A DNA stretch of 57,550 bases from UBA4055 sp964648295. Its GTDB lineage: Bacteria; UBA4055. Below, one piece after another: positions 51,731 to 57,550 of the stretch. The stretch spans positions 1 through 57,550 of the forward strand of contig CAZYNH010000014.1 in the NCBI GenBank assembly GCA_964648295.1, read 5' to 3'. Made by a program: the position numbers and the translations under genes. The notes beneath the pieces were generated by a model that saw only the letters and a program-made list of their open reading frames with translations, did no database searches and was not told the DNA's origin. Position 1 is the stretch's first letter; each line of letters begins with the position of its first letter.

Positions 51731-52513
51731 TCAACCTTTTATCACTTTGACTTTGAATGAAGACAGTGTTTTATCGAATATGTCATTCTGAAAATCTTTA
51801 TCAACATTCATCTTTATCACATTATATTCAGTTTTAGTATTCTGAGTAGTTTCGTGCTTCCTTAAAAATATCTGAAGCTCGTTTCCTTCCTCATCTACCC
51901 ATATCCATTCAAGATATTTTACAGCTTTCTTTTCAAGCGCTTCCTGGGCGGCACTTATCTCCAGGATCTTTTCCTCCTGAGGCATATCGCTTTTTCTTAT
52001 CTCTTCAATATATGTGTTCGTCTGTTCCTCATCCGCCTGGTCAAAGTACATATAAGCATAAATATGTGCCCGTTTCTTATCTCCGTCAGGCATAGTGAGC
52101 CTTACTTTTTTAGCCAGTTTAGCGTCAAAGAATTTATAATTCGGTTCATCGCTCGTATAGTTGTCAAAAATATGTTCTGACGTGACATCAGTTCCGTCCC
52201 AGGCGAAATTCAATCCGTAATCAAGAGTATAGTGCTTCCCCTTATGCTTGAGTTTTCCGTATTTTTCAATAAGATCATTCCCCTTTGCGGGTTCTTCGAT
52301 CATAAGGTATGAATTTTCAGGCACATTGACCCAAATCTTCTGCGTAGATTTGTATTTTCTGAGAAGATCGGAGTTGTTCTCGGCGTCTTTTATAAGTTCC
52401 GCATCACCTTCATATCTGATCTTTTCTATCTCTATGTAAAGTGTGCTGAACGGAACTTTTCCGTTGAGTATTGTCATCAGGAGAACAATTATTGTAAGTA
52501 ACGCTTTTTTCAT
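51731..52513 (-). CDS. Exported LolA-like outer-membrane lipoprotein-sorting protein
   Basis: 260 residues. ATG at 52513 with AAGGAAAG upstream; the frame extends 38 codons further but into the RNase P RNA gene. A signal peptide (KKALLTIIVLLMTILNG) is followed by a beta-rich body ('KIWVNVPENSYLMIEEP', 'GKHYTLDYGLNFAWDG') with a helical insert 'EKILEISAAQEALEKKAVKYLEWI', ending 'VIKMNVDKDFQNDIFDKTLSSFKV', which is like the LolA/LppX C-terminus. Assignment to this fold is by pattern only. It is 31 nt downstream of rnpB on the same strand with no terminator between. Confidence 0.7.
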   Translation of the reverse strand: MKKALLTIIVLLMTILNGKVPFSTLYIEIEKIRYEGDAELIKDAENNSDLLRKYKSTQKIWVNVPENSYLMIEEPAKGNDLIEKYGKLKHKGKHYTLDYGLNFAWDGTDVTSEHIFDNYTSDEPNYKFFDAKLAKKVRLTMPDGDKKRAHIYAYMYFDQADEEQTNTYIEEIRKSDMPQEEKILEISAAQEALEKKAVKYLEWIWVDEEGNELQIFLRKHETTQNTKTEYNVIKMNVDKDFQNDIFDKTLSSFKVKVIKG

Positions 52514-52544
52514 CTTTCCTTTATTTAACATTTCAAAGAATTCA

Positions 52545-52891
52545 AAATAAGCCGGTCTGTAAGCCGAATTCTGTTGAAAATGGTCATTTATCTGACGCAA
52601 CCTACCCTTCTTCCGGTGCTTTCGCACTCGGGCGAGCAGCCCGAAACGGAAGATCTATTTGGTCTTGCGCCGGATGGGGTTTGCCGTGCCGGAACTCCTT
52701 ACGGAACTCCGCGGTGCGCTCTTACCGCACCTTTTCACCCTTACTTCCGTGTTCAACGGAAGCGGTTTGTTTTCTGTTGCACTTTCCGTAGCATCACTGC
52801 TCCCTGCCGTTAGCAGGCATCCCGCTCTGCGGCGTTCGGACTTTCCTCATCCCGATCGAGATCGGAACGCGACCATTCAACCGACTTATTT
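52545..52891 (-). ncRNA. rnpB: RNase P RNA (bacterial type A)
   Basis: About 347 nt; catalytic RNA that trims tRNA 5' ends. On the minus strand all universal blocks appear in order: GAGGAAAGTCCG (around 52848..52837), AGTGCAACAGAAAAC, AAGGGTGAAAAGGTGCGG with TAAGAGCGCACCG, and AGATAAATGACC followed by ACAGAATTCGGCTTACAG. Ends are set by helix P1: AAATAAGTCGGTT (52891..) pairs with GACCGGCTTATTT (..52545), 13 bp with two G-U pairs. The 5' end touches the stop codon of the upstream zinc-ribbon gene. I did not find a clear promoter or terminator. Confidence 0.96.
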
Positions 52892-53619
52892 CAATTAGCG
52901 TTGTTTATTTCATAGAACAATATTCTGCTGCAAGCATCACATTGTACAATACTTTCGGATCTCTTAAGTTCCGAAAGCTTTTGTGACGGCAGTATCGTGA
53001 AACAACCGCCACAATGTCCTTCATTGGCAGGCACTACTGCAACCCGACCCTTGGAGTCGTAGATTCTCCGGTATAGATTATATAAATGTTTATCGATTTT
53101 TGCAACTAAAATAATTCTTTTTTCTTTAAGCTGTTTTTCTTCTTCCTGAGTCTCTTCGAGCTTCTGGTTTAGCTGTGTTCTTTTTTCCTCGAGAACCGTG
53201 TTCTTCTCCCCCAGAAGCTTTTTCTTCAGTTCAAGCTCTTCTTTATTTTTCGCAAGTTCTTCGCTCAACCCGCTGGTTTTCACCTCTTCTTCAAGAACAG
53301 TGTTTTCTCTGAAATCTATCTCCTTGATAAGAGCTTCGTACTCCTTGTTGTTCGTCACCATGTTCCTCTGATGCTTGTATTTCTCCAGCATTATTTTTGA
53401 GGATTCTACAAGCGCTTTGGACTCTCTTATATCTGTCTCCAGTCTTTCCTTGTCGGATTCGTACTGAGCTATCTCCGATTCTACAAAAGCAATTTCATTT
53501 GCCAGCTCATTGACCAGATAAGGAAGATTTCCTTTTGATCTCTCGATCGCCGTCAGTTTGCTGTCTATATTCTGCAGCTCGGCAAGTTTAATTATTTTTT
53601 CCTGCATTTTTTCCTGCAT
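52891..53619 (-). CDS. Coiled-coil protein with C-terminal C4 zinc ribbon (DUF164 type)
   Basis: 242 residues. A long coiled coil (about 5-185) is followed by a zinc ribbon with CGGC and CDAC pairs ('EGHCGGCFTILPSQKL...SIVQCDACSRILF'). This is the widespread CdsZ/DUF164 family; some members bind nucleic acids, but the role is not settled. Two start codons lie in a perfect 12-nt tandem duplication (ATGCAGGAAAAA twice). The outer ATG at 53619 has GGAGA upstream, the inner one at 53607 has AGGA from the first copy. The stop codon coincides with the 5' end of rnpB; the Nif3 gene is 14 nt upstream. Confidence 0.88.
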   Translation of the reverse strand: MQEKMQEKIIKLAELQNIDSKLTAIERSKGNLPYLVNELANEIAFVESEIAQYESDKERLETDIRESKALVESSKIMLEKYKHQRNMVTNNKEYEALIKEIDFRENTVLEEEVKTSGLSEELAKNKEELELKKKLLGEKNTVLEEKRTQLNQKLEETQEEEKQLKEKRIILVAKIDKHLYNLYRRIYDSKGRVAVVPANEGHCGGCFTILPSQKLSELKRSESIVQCDACSRILFYEINNAN

Positions 53620-53633
53620 TCTCTATCTCCAGT

Positions 53634-54767
53634 CTATTTTAATTCTCGGATACTCTTAACAATATCAGTATCGTCTTCCGACTCAATTACAGAGATCTTA
53701 CTCCCGACAGAGTCAGCCACAATATCTTTTAGTCCTTTTTTAGCGAATTGTTCCGTTGAGTGATGCGTCGCGTCGATTATGCTCAGGTAATATGACGCTT
53801 CCTGATAAAGATGGTGATTGAATTCAGAAGTAATGAACACATCTGCACCGGCCTGTTTAGCGTTTTTCCATAGTGCCGCTCCGCTTCCTCCGCAAACGGC
53901 GATCTTCGATATTTTTACGCTTCCTGTGCATGGCGCGATCCTAAGGCTTTGAGTTCCCAGTTTTTCCGAAACAAGATCCGCAAACTGCTTCAGCGTGGTG
54001 CTTTTCACAAATTCTCCGATTGCGCCGAGACCGAAGTTATCGGAAACATTGTCCAGAGGATAGAGATCTATAACCGCCTCTTCGTAAGGATGTGCTTTTC
54101 TAACGGATTCCAGCACTTTTATTCTGTTCCATTCTGTCACAACGGTCTCGATCCTGATCTCATTTACTTTTTCTATTCTTCCCTTCTTTCCGATAAAAGG
54201 ATCGCTCCCTTCAAGCGGCCTGAAACAGCCTTCGCCTGCGGCCGAGAAAAAACAGTGGTCGTAATTGCCGATGGTTCCGCCGCCCGCTTTTTCTATCGCC
54301 GCCTTCACTTTTTCAACATGACCCGAAGGACAGTAAACGACCAGCTTGTAGAGCTCATTTGCCTCGATCTCAGGTATGTCTTTTATGGATACAAGAGGCT
54401 TAATATTATTCAGCCCGAGTTCTTTTGCTAACAGGAAACTCACTCCGTCAGAAAGAAGATCGTAATCAGTGTGGCATGAGATCAGAGAAATATCGTTTTT
54501 TATTAAAAACATTATTATATCGCTGTAATAATCGCCTTCGTTCAGGCTGCAGACCGGTTTCTTGAAAAGAGGATGATGGCTAACTATCAGATTACAGTTT
54601 TTCTTTTTTGCCTCTTTCGCGACTTTGAGAGTCGGGTTCAGCGCAGTCAGGATTTTCCCGACTTCAGAACTCTTGCTACCGACAAGGAGACCTGAAGGAT
54701 CGTTCTTCCACTTCACCGTCGGTATTATCTTCTTATCGAGAATATTTTGCAGTTCCCCAACTTTCAT
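53634..54767 (-). CDS. Nif3-like dinuclear metal-centre protein (YqfO type)
   Basis: 377 residues. NIF3/DUF34 core: 'PSGLLVG' near the N-terminus, 'LIVSHHPLFKK' and 'SCHTDYD' for the metal centre, and C-terminal 'KIAVCGGSGAALW', 'DVFITSEFNHH', 'IDATHHSTE' (the second metal motif). The middle 130 residues form the PII-like insert typical of YqfO ('LYKLVVYCPSGHVEKVKAAIEKAG...IGNYDHCFFSA'). The family is often proposed as a GTP cyclohydrolase-like or metal-handling protein; function unresolved. It follows a tRNA gene after a terminator. The ATG follows TTGGAGA. Probably in one unit with the zinc-ribbon gene, as in many Gram-positives and FCB bacteria. Confidence 0.92.
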   Translation of the reverse strand: MKVGELQNILDKKIIPTVKWKNDPSGLLVGSKSSEVGKILTALNPTLKVAKEAKKKNCNLIVSHHPLFKKPVCSLNEGDYYSDIIMFLIKNDISLISCHTDYDLLSDGVSFLLAKELGLNNIKPLVSIKDIPEIEANELYKLVVYCPSGHVEKVKAAIEKAGGGTIGNYDHCFFSAAGEGCFRPLEGSDPFIGKKGRIEKVNEIRIETVVTEWNRIKVLESVRKAHPYEEAVIDLYPLDNVSDNFGLGAIGEFVKSTTLKQFADLVSEKLGTQSLRIAPCTGSVKISKIAVCGGSGAALWKNAKQAGADVFITSEFNHHLYQEASYYLSIIDATHHSTEQFAKKGLKDIVADSVGSKISVIESEDDTDIVKSIRELK

Positions 54768-54784
54768 TTCTTATCTCCAAATTA

Positions 54785-54810
54785 TAAAAATTGGCGCAGC
54801 TTTGCGCCAA
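54785..54810 (-). terminator. Terminator of the tRNA gene
   Basis: Minus strand: TTGGCGCA pairs with TGCGCCAA (8 bp, 4-nt loop, 54810..54791), then TTTTTATAAT. It separates the tRNA from the Nif3 gene start at 54767. Confidence 0.8.
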
Positions 54811-54823
54811 TTCCTTAATCATG

Positions 54824-54897
54824 TGGGGGTACAGGGACTTGAACCCCGGACCAACAGATTATGAGTCTGCTGCTCTAACCGACTGAGCTATACCCCC
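54824..54897 (-). tRNA. tRNA with CAT anticodon (elongator Met or Ile2)
   Basis: 74 nt including the discriminator A. Acceptor arms GGGGGTA/TACCCCC pair fully. The D-arm is GCTC...GAGC, the anticodon loop CTCATAA in stem GCAGA/TCTGT, and the T-arm loop TTCAAGT. G1-C72 pairs, so it is not initiator tRNA. The variable loop and T-arm (TTGGTC, GTTCAAGTCC) resemble Ile2, which needs lysidine, but elongator Met is equally possible. CCA is not encoded (ACA follows). Confidence 0.9.
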
Positions 54898-54900
54898 GGT

Positions 54901-54916
54901 ACCTGTAAAAACAGGT
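54901..54916 (-). promoter_or_regulatory. Hairpin in the tRNA leader
   Basis: ACCTGT-AAAA-ACAGGT palindrome directly between the predicted transcription start (near 54915) and the tRNA 5' end at 54897. The 6-bp stem with tight loop may guide 5' processing by RNase P. Confidence 0.35.
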
Positions 54917-54921
54917 ATGCA

Positions 54922-54950
54922 AATATAAGTTCCCTGACACTTATTGTCAA
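54922..54950 (-). promoter_or_regulatory. tRNA promoter, near-consensus
   Basis: TTGACA (54950..54945), 17-nt spacer, TATATT (54927..54922), exactly the same hexamer pair as upstream of the XRE operon and of the gene at 3864. Predicted start near 54915. Confidence 0.8.
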
Positions 54951-54982
54951 GAATTTTTCCGGCAAATATTTTTTTTTTACTG

Positions 54983-55011
54983 TTGACTTAATCTTTTTTG
55001 TTCATTATGTT
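54983..55011 (+). promoter_or_regulatory. Promoter in front of the TACTC-repeat ORF
   Basis: TTGACT (54983-54988), spacer 17, TATGTT (55006-55011). Predicted start near 55018, giving a leader of about 36 nt to the ATG at 55054. Confidence 0.5.
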
Positions 55012-55053
55012 GAATTCATAAAATTACTATCAGACGCAAAAGTTGGAATATTG

Positions 55054-55341
55054 ATGGCTAAATCATTCGTAAAAGATATTATTTCTGCATCTAAGAGATA
55101 TTACTCTACTCTACTCTACTCTACTCTACTCTACTCTACTCTACTCTACTCTACTCTACTCNNNNNNNNNNNNNNNNNNNNNNNNNNNNNNNNNNNNNNN
55201 NNNNNNNNNNNNNNNNNNNNNNNNNNNNNNNNNNNNNNNNNNNNNNNNNNNNNNNNNNNNNTATTCCGGAACAAGTCACCTCCGAGTAATCGCTTTGTCA
55301 GGGTTTTGCTGACAAGAACAAGCTTTGAAAAGAAAAATTAA
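55054..55341 (+). CDS. Short ORF carrying the TACTC repeat, interrupted by the gap
   Basis: ATG at 55054 gives MAKSFVKDIISASKRY, then a YSTLL pentapeptide repeat from the TACTC units, then the gap. The last frame after the gap ends FRNKSPPSNRF...FEKKN and stops at 55341; the other two frames stop at about 55289 and 55312. Because the units are 5 nt, every frame through the tract encodes the same pentapeptide cycle without stops, and copy number decides the exit frame. Real coding status and true length are unknown; ribosome binding site weak (GGA). The segment after the gap might belong to a different gene. Confidence 0.4.
   Translation: MAKSFVKDIISASKRYYSTLLYSTLLYSTLLYSTLLXXXXXXXXXXXXXXXXXXXXXXXXXXXXXXXXXXFRNKSPPSNRFVRVLLTRTSFEKKN
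55102..55161 (+). repeat. Pentanucleotide repeat (TACTC) x12 running into the gap
   Basis: Twelve perfect copies of TACTC (60 bp) are followed directly by unknown sequence. It is the only simple repeat of this kind in the window, and its true length must be at least 12 units. Confidence 0.95.
55162..55261. other. Assembly gap of 100 N
   Basis: A run of exactly 100 N, the usual placeholder for a gap of unknown size. It sits inside the TACTC tract, so the assembler probably failed on the repeat. Confidence 0.97.
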
Positions 55342-55364
55342 ATATGTAAAATTTGGAGGATCAA

Positions 55365-57550
55365 GTGAAAAAATTCATATTTATAACATCAGTTTTGATT
55401 CTAACTAAAACAGTCTTTTGCCAGTTAAATTTTTCCGAAAATGCAATTGAAGGCTTAATTGGTATCGAAAGAAGCTCTGCAGCATGGGCTGATTTCGATA
55501 ATGACGGCGACTATGATCTGTTCATAACGGGTTCAAAAGGGGGTGTAGATGCTTCTGCCGCAATCTCAAAACTCTACAGAAATGACGGTATTGATCCTAA
55601 TGGCAACTATATTTTCACAGATGTGGAACACGGAATACCTCAGACTTTCGGCAGGTTCGACTGGGGGGATTATGATAATGACGGCTTTATAGATATTGCT
55701 ATAACAGGTACTGCATATTACGCCATAACTCAAACTCAAGAAAACATTACTCGTATTTACAGAAACAATGGAGATGGCACTTTCTTGCTCGTAGCAGATT
55801 TAGGTAATTTTAATGATGGGTCAAACTCTTCTAATGTATCTTGGGGAGATTTTGACAACGATGGTGATCTTGATCTTCTTGTAACCGGAGACAGGATAGC
55901 AGGCACAAAATATGATCCAATAACTAAACTTTTTCAGAACGATTCAGGTGTATTTACCGATAGTGGCATAGAATTACCCGGACTTTTAAACTCTACTGCA
56001 GTATGGGGAGATTATAATAATGACGGATACCTTGATTTGCTCATCACAGGTAAGGATAATTCAGGTCCGGTTACAAAAATCCTAAAAAATGAGGCTGGTG
56101 AGCATTTTACAGACATTAATGCCGGGCTGATCGGAGTATCAGGTGGCGTTGGCTCTATATCCCAAAACGCCGCATGGGGTGATTATGATAACGACGGAGA
56201 TCTGGATGTTTTTGTAGCCGGAACAAAAAAAGATTTTTGGGGAATAGCTGTTTTGTATCGCAATGATTCCAACGATAATTTTGTTCACGCTGAAACTTTT
56301 TCCGGGTCCGATTATCTTGGCGGCGGCTCAATTGCTCTCGGGGACTGTGACGGAAACGGGTACATTGATTTTATATTCACTGGTATTATAAATCCGTCTT
56401 GGATCGATTTTACATCTCTATATCTCAACAACGGCAGTTTCGGATTCTCACAAAATTTCCGCAGTATGAGATTGGGATCAGTTGCATGGGCAGATTATGA
56501 TAATGACGGTGATCTCGATTTCTGGTTAAACGGACTAGATGGTACGGCACCTTACACAAGCGAAAATTTTTCACATATCAACAGGAACAACAAAGCTGAA
56601 ACTACCGGAATTATAAATAAACCTCCTGTTAAGCCCTCAGGACTTTATTCATCTTTGATTGATAATAATGTCAGAATATTTTGGAATAAAAGTACTGATG
56701 TTGAGACTCCTCAAAACGGCCTGACATATAATGCTTACATTGGTACCGAAAGCAAAACAGGCAATGTCTTAAACCCGACGAGTAATATTTCTGACGGCTT
56801 TAGAAAAATCGCCCGCAAAGGCAATGTAGACCACAATACAACTTGGATGCTAAAAGACCTTCCTGACGGAATTTATTTCTATGGTGTGCAGGCGATAGAT
56901 CATGGATTTACAGGCTCAGAGTTCTCATCTGAGTGTATTTTTGTGAAAGGAGAACATACATTAAACGAGAAAACGATTATTGAACTGACAGCTCAAACAG
57001 AAATGAGATTATTGAAAGGTTCCCGTTTAAATGTAACATCAAACTGCTCAATAACAATCCCTTACAATTCTAAACTGATCCTTGAAGATGACTCAGAATT
57101 GATTATTGGTACAAACACAACTCTTACACTCAAGCCTAATTCTGTAACTGAGTGTTCAATAGGCTCAAAGATCACTGTACAATCCGGCGGTTCATTATCT
57201 GCTGACGGAGTATCTTTTAACTATACTGGAGATGAGGGTGGAAAATGGCTTGGTATAAACGGTCAGACCGGCTGCCAAATTGATCTGAATAATGTGTTTA
57301 TCTCAGATGCTTTCACCGGAGTATTGGCAGAAACGCCTGCGTTGTTCGAAGTCACTAATTCCACTTTCCAGGGCTGCACTAACGGAATTGATCTTTTAGG
57401 AATGCAACCCGGTAATAACTACAAAATCACAGACAATATTCTAACCGGGAATGATGAGGGGGGCGGGATATCAATAACAAGCTCAGACGGTGTATTCAGC
57501 AGAAATAAAATAAGTCACTTCAACATCGGTGCCCGATTTATAATGAGTTC
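55365..57550 (+). CDS. Secreted FG-GAP/fibronectin/beta-helix protein, 3' end outside the window
   Basis: At least 728 residues, open to the window edge. GTG start at 55365 with TTGGAGGA 4-5 nt upstream. Signal peptide MKKFIFITSVLILTKTVFC-Q. From about residue 30 to 400 there are at least six FG-GAP/VCBS units with Ca-binding-like D-x-D-x-D-G: 'WADFDNDGDYDLFITG', 'WGDYDNDGFIDIAITG', 'WGDFDNDGDLDLLVTG', 'WGDYNNDGYLDLLITG', 'WGDYDNDGDLDVFVAG', 'WADYDNDGDLDFWLNG'. A fibronectin-III-like unit (about 420-530) and a right-handed beta-helix start (to the edge) follow. It is the class of protein exported by T9SS in FCB bacteria, where a C-terminal sorting domain would lie beyond the window. It stands 24 nt after the repeat ORF. 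Confidence 0.85.
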   Translation, partial: MKKFIFITSVLILTKTVFCQLNFSENAIEGLIGIERSSAAWADFDNDGDYDLFITGSKGGVDASAAISKLYRNDGIDPNGNYIFTDVEHGIPQTFGRFDWGDYDNDGFIDIAITGTAYYAITQTQENITRIYRNNGDGTFLLVADLGNFNDGSNSSNVSWGDFDNDGDLDLLVTGDRIAGTKYDPITKLFQNDSGVFTDSGIELPGLLNSTAVWGDYNNDGYLDLLITGKDNSGPVTKILKNEAGEHFTDINAGLIGVSGGVGSISQNAAWGDYDNDGDLDVFVAGTKKDFWGIAVLYRNDSNDNFVHAETFSGSDYLGGGSIALGDCDGNGYIDFIFTGIINPSWIDFTSLYLNNGSFGFSQNFRSMRLGSVAWADYDNDGDLDFWLNGLDGTAPYTSENFSHINRNNKAETTGIINKPPVKPSGLYSSLIDNNVRIFWNKSTDVETPQNGLTYNAYIGTESKTGNVLNPTSNISDGFRKIARKGNVDHNTTWMLKDLPDGIYFYGVQAIDHGFTGSEFSSECIFVKGEHTLNEKTIIELTAQTEMRLLKGSRLNVTSNCSITIPYNSKLILEDDSELIIGTNTTLTLKPNSVTECSIGSKITVQSGGSLSADGVSFNYTGDEGGKWLGINGQTGCQIDLNNVFISDAFTGVLAETPALFEVTNSTFQGCTNGIDLLGMQPGNNYKITDNILTGNDEGGGISITSSDGVFSRNKISHFNIGARFIMS

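Noticed and set aside
52514..52898. Open frames on both strands over 52514-52898, including the N-terminal extension of the LolA-like gene
   Set aside because: The region is rnpB; the frames have no ribosome binding sites and the conserved RNA blocks explain the sequence.
54824..54897. Initiator tRNA-fMet
   Set aside because: Position 1 pairs with 72 (G-C), and the anticodon stem lacks the three consecutive G-C pairs of initiators.
55264..55341. Segment after the gap as a transposase remnant
   Set aside because: Only 25 codons are visible, no terminal repeats or target duplications are seen, and I do not recognise the sequence.

Overview
This 57.5 kb window is one stretch of a Gram-negative bacterial chromosome of moderate GC, with a 100-N scaffold gap near the right end. 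lpxD and several lipoproteins indicate an outer membrane. A PorX-type regulator, a DUF4292 lipoprotein and secreted GLUG/FG-GAP/fibronectin proteins point to the FCB superphylum. Yet nearly every gene has a clear Shine-Dalgarno sequence, and several promoters read TTGACA-N17-TATATT. Both are unlike typical Bacteroidota, so I infer a deeper FCB lineage of the Cloacimonadota/Delongbacteria kind. The phylum is not proven.

Layout. 1-0.7 kb: an edge gene behind a hairpin that overlaps its ribosome binding site, then an XRE regulator/membrane-protein pair. 0.8-5.9 kb: uvrA, a small secreted protein with its own promoter, leader hairpin and terminator, then miaA (apparently leaderless) and a class III-type sirtuin. 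5.9-7.1 kb: an AAA/DUF4143 ATPase. 7.2-19.1 kb: a minus-strand run of polA, an adenylyl-cyclase/ATPase/TPR protein, a lipoprotein, a TPR protein, a DUF4292 lipoprotein, porX and lpxD, mostly envelope functions. 19.3-23.6 kb: an M16 peptidase and a CPA2 antiporter fused to an EIIA-like domain, closed by a bidirectional terminator.

23.7-45.0 kb is the most unusual part. Ten paralogous secreted tail-fibre-like genes lie head to tail on the minus strand with 10-36 nt gaps, followed by a 1354-residue GLUG-repeat protein. All ten share a signal peptide and a roughly 75-residue N-terminal module. They then diverge into 14- or 17-residue repeat stalks and at least four kinds of C-terminal cap (S74 chaperone, DHPLDPENK-type, lectin-like, coiled coil). 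The leading gene has a CRP-like site centred at about -41.5 from a TATATT -10 box, and a perfect TGTGA-N6-TCACA lies upstream of the GLUG gene. Two soluble-adenylyl-cyclase-like genes are nearby, one directly upstream of the array. Together this suggests, but does not prove, a cAMP-controlled surface-fibre system.

45.1-54.9 kb: the second cyclase with a small partner gene, an MBL-fold hydrolase, recJ, a LolA-like exported protein, rnpB (RNase P RNA), a zinc-ribbon coiled-coil protein, a Nif3-family protein and a tRNA with a CAT anticodon. 54.9-57.5 kb: a promoter, a short ORF containing at least 12 copies of TACTC that run into the assembly gap, then a secreted FG-GAP/fibronectin/beta-helix protein that leaves the window. 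The pentanucleotide tract is a candidate phase-variation locus.
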